From Anodontia alba (lineage: Eukaryota; Mollusca; Bivalvia; Lucinida; Lucinidae): a stretch of 64,000 nucleotides of DNA. Positions 55,910 through 64,000 of this stretch are shown piece after piece. Position 1 is the stretch's first letter; every line of letters begins with the position of its first letter. Below the pieces are notes generated by a model. It saw only the letters and a program-made list of their open reading frames with translations, was not told where the DNA came from and made no database searches. The DNA lies in assembly GCA_964016985.1 (NCBI GenBank), contig OZ024823.1, positions 31,688,104 to 31,752,103 on the forward strand. Direction: 5' to 3'. The position numbers were made by a program, and so were the translations under genes.

Positions 55910-56538
55910 TACCAGTCGAACCTCAATACCTCGAACATCGATGGCTCGTTTTACATGGCTGATTCGAACTCGTTTTTGAGTCCCTATGAAATTCTTCCTA
56001 TAGCTCCGAAAAAACAAAAGTTTCCTATTTTATCAAGAAATTGTATGTTGTGTGTTATCATTAGAATCGCTTGATCGATTCGATTGTAACGAGGACACTC
56101 AACATAATATTATTGCATAGAAGGTTGAAAAGACTTCCCTAAATCATCGCCATTTGCTTCCTGACCTGGCGCCATTATTAACCCTCAGTGGCTCGAACTA
56201 GCCATGTCTCGAAGTTCCCATGGTCCCAAAGATGTCATTACGAAAACACGCCTATTCAAATATATAGAAAATTTCACCTCTCAAAACTGAAAATTTTCAG
56301 ATGAAAAACTCTGATATTTTCCATATTTCTGCTCAAAACATAGATTGTGGGTACTCGTTAGAACCGCCTCGGTGAGGCGGTTCTAACGAGTACCCACAAT
56401 CTATGTTTTCGAGCAGAAATAAGATAAATAATGTATACTCCTGTAAACCCCAGTTTTACTGTATAAAAGTGGGGTTTAAGGGTGTCAAAATTATATAGGC
56501 ATGTTTTCGTGATGTTCGAGTCGTTGAAGTTTGCCTGT
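55910..56538 (-). mobile_element. M5 copy 4, interrupted by M1
   Basis: Left end taccagtcgaacctcaatac, hairpin gtgttatcattagaatcgct...cgattgtaacgaggacac, then M1 56236-56514, then ttcgagtcgttgaagtttgcctgta. Confidence 0.9.
56236..56514 (-). mobile_element. M1 copy 15, nested in M5
   Basis: Ends cattacgaaaacacgcctat and ggcatgttttcgtgatg; full hairpin. Other M5 copies read gatgttcgag across this site; at most one T is extra here. Confidence 0.95.
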
Positions 56539-56824
56539 AGTTTGCAAGGCTGCATACGCCTACTTAGCACCGACTTAAGCTGAATCCGATTTTCCAAGGT
56601 ACCAGAAAAGGCCCAAATGGGCCCGAGGAAGATACAAACGGCGCTGAATATGATGAAGTACAGGGAGACTTTTACGGCCGCCACTCAGCATTTATCACCA
56701 GCTGCAATGACGTCATATAAAATCTATAAACATTCCTCTTGAAAACAAAGAACATATATCTGAAGGAAAATAGGAGTCTCGGTTGCAAAGACGGTTTATA
56801 TGACAGCAATATTTGTTGGACTGC

Positions 56825-56912
56825 ACTCAGTCGAACTTCAATGGCTTGAACCTTTTTGGGCCATGGAATTTTCTAGAGACATGGGTAGTTCGAGCCACTG
56901 ATGGTTATTTAT
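56825..56912 (+). mobile_element. M5 copy 5, left end only
   Basis: cagtcgaacttcaatggctt ... gtagttcgagccactgatgg. Confidence 0.75.
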
Positions 56913-56945
56913 ACATCTAATACCAGCGCATGACAAAGTCATCAA

Positions 56946-57150
56946 AATTGCATGTGCGCCCAGCGAAGACTCAGATCAGCCTGGGTATACGCCCAGCTTG
57001 ATCAGAATCTTCGCTGTACGCTCAATGGGTAGCTTAGGACCCAAGCTTTCTTCATGCGGACCGCGAAAACTCTGATCAGCCTGGGCGCGGATGCGCAGAC
57101 TGATCAGGCCCTTCGCTGTCCGTATATGCCCGAAGACACGTTTCCGCATG
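56946..57150. mobile_element. M7 copy 5
   Basis: gcatgtgcgcccagcgaaga, gatcagcctgggcgcggatg, agactgatcaggcccttcgc and atatgcccgaagacacgttt. Looks like two stacked half-units. Confidence 0.75.
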
Positions 57151-57579
57151 GGGCGCCCTGTATGGTAAAGAGTAGAATATGTTAAAATATTCCTGCGCAT
57201 CCAGCACAGTCTGATGTAGACCATCGTTTACTTTAGTATTCTTACATTTAGGACAGGCGCAAACGATTCCGTAGGCAGACAGGGGATGGCTTTTATCTGA
57301 ATACGCGGCTGCGAATGCCAAACTTAGTCATTATTGTCCGCATAAGTCACGGAGACTGACAATGTTCTCCCAAGGACAGGTCTTGTCTCGCCTGATCTCA
57401 TTTTTTGTACTTCTAGCACAAAAGTATGTTTTCTGACTTATGACATAGTTTATGATAGAGCTATGTTATAGAAACATAAATGCTTGAGAGGCTATACGGT
57501 TCGTGGTCGGTAACAAGAAAGGCATTCTAGGATGGGAATATAAGATTGACTATTTTTGATTCCCGGTATATATTGCTAT

Positions 57580-57805
57580 ATGGGCCGTTCTTCGGGCATA
57601 TGCGGACAGCGAAGGCCCAGATCAGCCTGTGCATCCGCGCAGTCTGATCAGGGCCTTCACTGTCCGCTAACAGAATCATTGGATACAATGTACTACAGAA
57701 AGTATGAAGGGAGAGTGAAGGCCCGGATGATACTTTGTGCATGCACAGGATGATCGGAATCTGCGTATTTACCGCATGTTCGAAGGTCCTTTTTCGCTTG
57801 ACGCA
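57580..57805. mobile_element. M7 copy 6 plus adjacent half-copy
   Basis: cgggcatatgcggacagcga ... ccgcgcagtctgatcagggc-cttcactgtccgct, followed at 57700-57790 by gtgaaggcccggatgatact ... catgttcgaaggtcc. Confidence 0.7.
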
Positions 57806-58282
57806 GCCCAGATAAACTGAGGTGGATGCCAGTTTAAACTCGGCTAGGGCGCTGTGTTAACACCCAGCCATATGTTTTCGTCGATTAATCGTAAATCTTC
57901 ATTTTGGAAGAGAAACGATGATAAAGTTCTCGATTAACCAACCAATCACAAGCTTATCTATAATTCATGAACATAAAAGAGCATTATGCAAATTGTCCGG
58001 TGGCAATTTTACCCTATATTTCTACGCTGCACAGCGTTAAGCGCTGAATATTGAATTATCCACCAATTAATGTCACTTGGACTATATCGTTATTCCGCGT
58101 TGCCCGGTGCGATTTCGTGCCAGTAGAAATATGGCGATGAATTATTTATTATGAATCTTGAGGAGGCAATTTCTCTGCCTGAAAAGTACGATAGACCCGT
58201 GGTGACATTTATAGTTCAGGCTACACATTTTACACTTTCTTAAATGTTGCTTTTAGGTATATCCAAGAAACGGAAGAATGAA
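57806..58282. other. no feature recognised
   Basis: Nothing identified. Confidence 0.45.
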
Positions 58283-58525
58283 TACAATCGACTCAAAATA
58301 TTTCGACTTCATTTATCTCAAATGATCGCTTATCTCGAAGTGAAAATCTGGTCCCTGGGCTGTTTTAACATGGAAATCTAACAATAGGTAGTAAAATATT
58401 ATGGGAAAGAGGAGAAACTGCTTCTAAGGAGCAATTTCTCCTCTTTGCCTCAATATTTCCAATATATCTCTAACTTCAGGAGTCAAATTACATATTCATT
58501 TGTGAAATGTGATTGTTCGATTTAA
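58283..58525 (-). mobile_element. M4 copy 6, truncated
   Basis: tacaatcgactcaaaatatt, gcttatctcgaagtgaaaat-ctggtccctg and hairpin gaggagaaactgcttctaag-gagcaatttctcctc; the far end is missing. Confidence 0.8.
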
Positions 58526-58706
58526 TTTTCACTATACACTGTCAATGCTTTGGCTCCCTTCTGGAAAGTGGCCAATTAAAAAAGGATTGGATTTGCTCCT
58601 ATCGGGTCAAATTCTTTCATTCTTTCCTTCTGCAGAACAAAAATATGTCAGAAGTGCATAGGTGTGTAGGAAAATTAAAGGAAAACACAAACTTGTATTT
58701 CTTGCA

Positions 58707-58712
58707 GAAAAA

Positions 58713-58760
<48 letters not shown>
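58707..58760. repeat. poly-A followed by (TA)n
   Basis: A-run of about 14 then about 20 TA units. Confidence 0.9.
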
Positions 58761-58761
<1 letters not shown>

Positions 58762-58765
<4 letters not shown>

Positions 58766-59347
58766 AAGATTTAAACAAACTTCAACAAAGAATTCCAGCC
58801 CAGGATCAATACTGATGCAAGTACTTCAGAAAAAAGTGTGAAGGGAGAAATATGAAATACCACTGGACTGAGTGAGGTTTCGAACCCACGCAGGCTACGA
58901 CGGCAGCGTCTAGCCCTTCAGAGTCAGGAGTCATAACCACTGCACCACTACGCTTGTTAAAAAACAAGTTTCATGGAACAGTATTATGCTTGATTTCTCT
59001 GAATGACCCGTCGGATAGGGTATATTTTTGCATCAGTATTGATCCTGGGCTGGAATTCTTTGTTGAAGTTTGTTTAAATCTTAAATTATAATAATATTTT
59101 CAAGCTTCAGTATCCTATGGATCCAGAGAGTTCCTTGTATATAATGAGTGCGCTAGCGCACCAAAAATATACCCTATCCGACGGGTCATTCAGAGAAATC
59201 AAGCATAATACTGTTCCATGAAACTTGTTTTTTAACAAGCGTAGTGGTGCAGTGGTTATGACTCCTGACTCTGAAGGGCTAGGCGCTGCCGTCGTAGCCG
59301 GCGTGGGTTCGAAACCTCACTCAGTCCAGTGGTATTTCATATTTCTC
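58762..59347. mobile_element. inverted pair of tRNA-headed SINEs
   Basis: 58845-59028 and 59165-59347 are near-perfect inverted copies (~185 bp) that include a tRNA-like head: aagcgtagtggtgcagtggt (A box) and gtgggttcgaaacctcac (B box, 59306-59316; its complement at 58875-58888). A second inverted word, aagatttaaacaaacttcaa / ttgaagtttgtttaaatctt, pairs 58762-58819 with 59031-59087. (TA)n tracts lie at both outer edges. Confidence 0.75.
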
Positions 59348-59348
59348 C

Positions 59349-59351
<3 letters not shown>

Positions 59352-59414
<63 letters not shown>

Positions 59415-59416
59415 GT
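59352..59416. repeat. (TA)n then (GTAT)n
   Basis: About 25 TA units followed by four gtat units, at the edge of the SINE pair. Confidence 0.9.
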
Positions 59417-59624
59417 ATTTGCCGTGTTTCAAGGTAGAAATTTTAGCATCACGTTAGCCAACAACTTTGTGAAGTTTTGAACAACTGGACCAAGGTGTTT
59501 CCAGTGAAATGTCTTTGGATATTATGGGTGGAAAAAGTGTAGACCCAGCCCAAACACCAAAGAAAGCAACATTTGATCAAGTGCTGTGCTGTTTATTTGT
59601 CATTATAATACACGTACAAAAGCA

Positions 59625-59853
59625 GTACCGTATTTGTCCTAAGTATTCGGACATCTTAACTCCTTACCATACTTGCTCTAAATTTTTTAACAAGTACAAT
59701 TTACTACCCGTTGTTGTGTCTAGAAATTGCTGGATGTGTGGCAAACAGTGTAGACCCTGATGAGACGCCACGTTCTGCGGCGTTTCATCTGGGTCTATAC
59801 TGTTATTTCAGGCTGGTCGCTCCGAATACTTACGGTATATACGGTATTGTAAA
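59625..59853. mobile_element. M13 foldback carrying an M2 core
   Basis: Ends taccgtatttgtcctaagta-ttcgga and tccgaatacttacggtatat-acggta. The centre is gcaaacagtgtagaccctga...tgggtctatactgtt (59741-59812) with tip gacgccacgttctgcggcgt. The same core occurs in elements with entirely different ends. Confidence 0.75.
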
Positions 59854-60068
59854 TTGGCCATTTATACCAAATCTTCACAGATGAAACAAATGGATTAACC
59901 TATTTATGCCGAATGGACTCTTTTACCTTCACTCTTCGGACCGTTCCATTTCCAATATAAGAGTGTCTGGTTAGTTTTTATTATTGCCATGTTCTATAGA
60001 AATTCCTGTACTTAATGCAAACAGTTTGAATTTGCCATTCTGTGTTTAACTCATATTTAGAACAATGG

Positions 60069-60294
60069 ATTAATCCCAATCCACTTCAGAAACAAAGGAC
60101 CTTTTCAGCCTGGCCGACCAAAACAGATATCTGTGCAAACAGTGTAGGTCCGGATGAGACGGCTTGTAACGAGCCGTCTCATAAGAATCTGCACTGTTTG
60201 CCATTCTGTGTTTGATTTTAGACCGAAACCCGATTTTGGACATGTCCAAATTCAAAGACGGAAGACTGAGAGGAATTCAGGGTTGGAAGAGTTG
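60069..60294. mobile_element. M2 hairpin element
   Basis: Left ttaatcccaatccacttcag, right gaattcagggttggaagagt; core gcaaacagtgtaggtccgga...agaatctgcactgtttgc, tip gagacggcttgtaacgagccgtctc. Confidence 0.75.
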
Positions 60295-60299
60295 AGATC

Positions 60300-61080
60300 C
60301 ATTGCGCAATGAAAGAGTCCGTTGACGATAACTGCAAAACCAATCAGCCATGTTGTGGGTATCAAAAAATATTTACTTTTGTATGAAATACAGCCACTTA
60401 GAATTTAGGTAATAATACTCATCACACATATCTTGCTAATAATAAACAAGGCAATCATTAAGGCATGCATAATTTATTATGATAAAAGAATCTTATACAA
60501 AATGGCTCCCGGCCATTCCGCTTTGTAATTCGCTGTTGCAGTTGTGACTGGCACGAAAGTTAGGATCACCTGCATTATTAATTAAAACAGTTGAAATATC
60601 AGGCGATGCCTCCCAATATGATTACGTGTGTTCACTTTAGGTGATGAATAATTTAATTCTTACAGATCTTGGTAACCTAATCTGATTTATTCATTATAAG
60701 ATGGTAGTTATTCTGGGAGAGCTGTATTGTAGATTTTATCATACTGACTTTATTTTAGCCTTTTCCTTAAGGAACATGAGCCGGAACACGAAAACAAATG
60801 ACCTTAAGGTTTTCCTGTTTGTGGTTCTTCAAATGCTCAAGTTTCAAATTCATTCATAAAACCCAGGTTTACACTTTTGTAAACAACGAGGACATCTAAA
60901 CAAAAGTTTTCAATGAGGAAACATGGAATAAACATTGGACATCCAAATGAATTTCAACTGATAAGGGTTATGGCGGGAATAGCAAATAATGCATAGCCCT
61001 GCAACCCGGCCCAGGTAAGGAGGGAGAGGAGCAAGCGCAATTTGGGCTACAGACGCGTTTTTGCCTGAAGCTTCCTCAAG
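60300..61080. other. no feature recognised
   Basis: Nothing identified. Confidence 0.45.
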
Positions 61081-61084
61081 GTCC

Positions 61085-61195
61085 CTGCAACATGTCCGCG
61101 AACAGCAAAGGCTCTGGCGAGACTGCGCTTAGGCGCAGGCTCGCCTGAGCCTTTGCTGGTCGCCTATGTGAAAAGTACCGTTTTCTCATGGGCTG
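61085..61195. mobile_element. M12 hairpin element, copy 2
   Basis: tccgcgaacagcaaaggctc-tggcgag, tip actgcgcttaggcgcag, then gctcgcctgagcctttgctg-gtcgc. Nearly perfect stem. Confidence 0.8.
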
Positions 61196-61624
61196 GCTCA
61201 TATATGCCTGACATGGCAGTTGTTTGATGATCAAAGACTAAGATACGGGGATCTTTCGTGCCAGTAAACGTTGCGAATCAGTTTGGTGATCAAATGTTCT
61301 GTCAGTGGGTATCATGACGGTGTCCTGTCTAAAATACTTATCTCATTAAAGACGACAATTATGCAGATTTAATAACTTTAAAGATTATGGAGCTTCACTT
61401 TGATGTAGTTGGTTGCGTGTATGGCCAGCCTATAAGATGTAAGCATTAAAAAAGAATTGCACCATTTAATTCAAATATGCTGCTTACAAACCAGTACATG
61501 CGATGTCTGCATTTAAGACATAAAACTGACTGGTGCATTTATACGGACTTCGACATGCTATACAAAAGTAATAGAATGTGAATATTCGAAATGGTAACCA
61601 GAACAAGGTAACTAAAGAGGTCTG

Positions 61625-62125
61625 TGAATGTGTACATGTCACACATACGAATACGTAACAAATGTGTTACATATGCGTAGGCATTTGCACACGCGTTAAA
61701 TGTGTGACGTGTGACACTTATACACATACGTAACTGTTACATATAACTGTACGCATATGTAACACATCTGTTGGCCGGCCTCGGTGGCTCAGTTGGATGC
61801 GCCGTCCGACTGGAGACCAGGAGGTCGCGGGTTCAACCCCCGCCAAGGTCGGCAACATTCTTTCGTGGAGATTGATCATGAAATATTTTCTACGGTCATT
61901 CTCTCCCTTCCGCTGATTCAAGAAGGGCAGTTGTCAGTTTCTGGCGAAAGAATGTGCACAATACTGGTTAACCGTTTAGAGGACTAAGCCTGCCCAGTAA
62001 ACGTGTGGTTAGGTAAACTGACCGCGCTCGACATGACCCCATTGGGTTGACTGGGCCGTAAAACCTCAACACAAACAAACAAACACATCTGTTACGTTTT
62101 CGTATGTGTGACATATGCACACACA
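61625..62125. repeat. acatacgtaac-type local repeat hosting a SINE
   Basis: Degenerate words cacatacgtaac, atgtgttacatatgcg and tgtgtgacatatgcacac before 61772 and after 62083. Confidence 0.6.
61773..62082 (+). mobile_element. full-length tRNA-derived SINE with 11-bp target duplication
   Basis: 310 bp. tRNA-like head with A box tggctcagttgg (61785-61796) and B box ggttcaacccc (61830-61840), a conserved body (gggcagttgtcagtttctgg, cctgcccagtaaacgtgtgg) and an (aaac)n tail. Flanked by acacatctgtt at 61762-61772 and 62083-62093. The body is shared with 42380-42569. Transcribed by RNA polymerase III in known SINEs, mobilised by a LINE in trans. Confidence 0.9.
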
Positions 62126-62227
62126 AAGAGGTCTTTTGAACTATGTAGTTCTAGGCCAGCATGTTCATTGGCGCTTTCGGATAAGAACCCTTCATTGTCT
62201 AACTAATAAGCCCTATTATAAGGTCAT

Positions 62228-62330
62228 TAACCTATTTATGCCTGATATCCCGTGAAAGGAAAACAGTGTAGATCCAGATCAGAACGCGGCGTCTGATCAG
62301 GATCTACACTATTTGCATGAAACACAGGAG
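62228..62330. mobile_element. M2 hairpin element
   Basis: ttaacctatttatgcctgat then core aaacagtgtagatccagatc-agaacgcggcgtctgatc-aggatctacactatttgc. Confidence 0.7.
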
Positions 62331-62352
62331 TTTCTATAAATATGGTAAAACT

Positions 62353-62608
62353 CATTACGAAAATACACCTATTCAAATGTATTGAAAATTTCACCACCAA
62401 AATCTGCTGATTTTTCAAATTTCTGCTCAAATCATAGATTGTGGGTACTCGTTAGAACCGCCTTGCCGAGGCGGTTCCAACGAGTACCCATAATCCATGT
62501 TTTCCAGCAGAAATAAGAAAAATAATGTATACCACTGTAAACCCCAGTTTTACTATATAAAAGTAGGGTTTAAGGGGGTCAAAATTATATAGGTATGTTT
62601 TCGTGATG
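62353..62608 (-). mobile_element. M1 copy 16
   Basis: Ends cattacgaaaatacacctat and ggtatgttttcgtgatg; hairpin with a few mismatches. Confidence 0.9.
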
Positions 62609-62798
62609 AGAAACTAATAAAACACCCCTTTTATTGGAAACGTTTGTGACTTCCTGTTTGCTTTTCTGCATACCAATCACCTGAAGAAAAGGGGTCTACT
62701 CGATTTAGAATAGATTCCTTAGTTTTAAGGAGGGAGGCAAAACAAACTTGAAAACGTTGTGTCCGCTTAAAGTGTATCAAGCCCCCATTGTATGATAC

Positions 62799-62824
62799 TC
62801 AAAAAAAAAAAAAAAAAAAAAAAA
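62799..62824. repeat. poly-A tract
   Basis: Run of about 25 A at the truncated left edge of an M5 copy. Confidence 0.9.
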
Positions 62825-62825
62825 A

Positions 62826-63090
62826 TCAGCCGCAAATCATGGTGCCAGGTCAGGAAGCAAATGGCGATAATTTACTCTTCGATCTTCTATACAATAATGG
62901 TTTGTTGAGTGTTCTCATTAGAATCGCGTCGATGATGCGATTCCAAAGAGTGCACAAAACATACATTTTCATGATAAAATAGGACAATCTCCATGAATAT
63001 TTGTTTTCACGAGCTATCTGAAGAACTTCGACTTCGAATCAGCCATGATAAACGAGCCATCGATATTCGAGCTATTGAGGTTCGACAGTA
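62826..63090 (+). mobile_element. M5 copy 6, left end lost
   Basis: ggtgccaggtcaggaagcaa, hairpin gagtgttctcattagaatcg ... gcgattccaaagagtgcac, right end attgaggttcgacagta. Confidence 0.85.
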
Positions 63091-63248
63091 CATGTTATAA
63101 ATTGAACATAAAATCAATATAGTTGGATTGTGTTTTTTATTCAGAATAGAAATTATACAAGTAAATTGGTAGGAACGTTATTTTTTCCCAATTAATGCAT
63201 TAATTTTTTTTTTTTTTTTTTTTTTTAACACAATGACCTTTGGTATAC

Positions 63249-63304
63249 TATTTGGAGACAGAGCCGTGTAACTCGGCATCTGATCAGGCTCTAGACTCTT
63301 TGTC
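63249..63304. mobile_element. degenerate M2 core
   Basis: ctatttggagacagagccgt ... gatcaggctctagactcttt. Confidence 0.5.
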
Positions 63305-63415
63305 ACTTAGATCGATAAACATGTGCAAAAGGTCGAGCAATTTCATTTCTATATATAATTTAAAATCCCCTTTTGCGTTAAAAATACAATCAAAGTAGGA
63401 GTCTTGGGCTTGAGA

Positions 63416-63660
63416 CATCACGAAAACACACCTATATAATTTTGACCCCCTTAAACCCCACTTTTATATAGTAAAATTGGGATTTACAGGGGTATATATT
63501 ATTGTTCTTATTTCTGCTTAAAACATAGATTGTGGGTACTCGTTAGAACCGCCTCATGTTTTCAGCAGAAATATGAAAAATATCAGAAATTTTTAGTTGA
63601 AATTTTTCATTTTACGGTAGTAAAATTTTCAGTATATTTGTATAGGCGTGTTTTCGTAAT
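63416..63660 (+). mobile_element. M1 copy 17, hairpin arm deleted
   Basis: Ends catcacgaaaacacacctat and ggcgtgttttcgtaat; one arm stops at gaaccgcctc and joins atgttttcagcagaaat. Confidence 0.9.
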
Positions 63661-63798
63661 AACAAAATTAATATTAAACAACGTTATCTACCTCGGAAAC
63701 CATGCAGACCAAGTGGTGGCAATATCTTTGCATACTTGCTTAATATTGCCTAATATATCTAACAATGCTTAGCATATATCTAACAAACACAAACAACT

Positions 63799-64000
63799 AC
63801 AGTAAAACCTGTGTTAGACAGCCGTCTTTGAAATTGACCTTAGTGGTTGATGTGGAAAGCTGGTTGTCTTATAAAGGTACATGTCATGTAATTTTGCTAG
63901 CAATATTACATGACATGTACCTTTATATGACAGACAATTTTTTCCACAAAAACCACAATTTAAAGTCAGTCTCAAAGATGGCTCTCTTACACAGGTTTTA
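63799..64000. mobile_element. M10 foldback, cut by the window end
   Basis: Left end tacagtaaaacctgtgttag-acagcc; central hairpin aaaggtacatgtcatgtaat-tttgctagcaa-tattacatgacatgtaccttt; right end ttacacaggtttta runs to the last base. Confidence 0.8.

Noticed and set aside
59230..59330. Genuine tRNA gene (and its inverted partner at 58870-58960)
   Set aside because: No proper cloverleaf with the extra sequence between the boxes; the duplicated, inverted context fits a SINE.
61773..61853. Genuine tRNA gene
   Set aside because: A and B boxes are good, but the anticodon stem pairs poorly and the unit continues into a SINE body with a target duplication.

Overview
The window is animal nuclear DNA made almost entirely of transposable elements and their debris; I found no host gene I can defend. 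The organism is probably a marine invertebrate, most likely a bivalve mollusc. That guess rests on the AT-rich background, tRNA-derived SINEs, an array of roughly 165-bp monomers capped by a hairpin (as in bivalve pearl/Helentron-type repeats), and many small foldback elements. It is an inference.

Layout. 1-3.8 kb: short tandem duplications, then about 14-15 monomers of a ~165-bp satellite ending in a hairpin-capped unit. 3.9-8.6 kb: a decayed non-LTR retrotransposon (LINE-A, +) whose endonuclease domain is split by a second LINE fragment (LINE-B, -) with a 13-bp target duplication; a palindromic Tc1 derivative sits at the LINE-A/LINE-B junction. 8.66-18.17 kb: a decayed Penelope-like reverse-transcriptase element (-) with related sequence at both ends, split by a 6,332-bp LTR retrotransposon (9846-16177). 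The LTR element is intact: one 1,587-codon gag-pol reading frame, 594-bp LTRs with one difference noticed, a 4-bp target duplication, a tRNA-Pro-type primer site and a polypurine tract. Its order is gag, protease, integrase, RT, RNase H, with integrase before RT as in Gmr1-like Ty3/gypsy elements.

18-64 kb: Penelope-like relics, a solo LTR of the same Gmr1-like family, a broken mariner, an internally deleted mariner, three kinds of tRNA-derived SINE, microsatellites, a ~1.7-kb minisatellite, and over 60 foldback (MITE-like) insertions. I use working names for the foldback families: M1 (ends CATYACGAAAACA, 17 copies), M2 (core AAACAGTGTAGA), M3 (GGGCCCAGTTGTTCAAA), M4 (TACAGTCGACTCTCGTTATC), M5 (TACAGTCGAACCTCAATGG), M6 (GGGCACATGACGTTTATAC), M7 (GCGCCCAGCGAAGACTCAG), M8-M13 (minor). 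Strand for MITEs is an arbitrary family orientation.

The most unusual signals are in the foldback elements. M1 inserts without a target-site duplication, judged from empty sites present in this window. The hairpin in the middle of M1 recurs in families with unrelated ends. The hairpin tips differ between copies yet stay self-complementary within each copy. Together these suggest that the hairpins are modules that move or are rewritten independently of the element around them.
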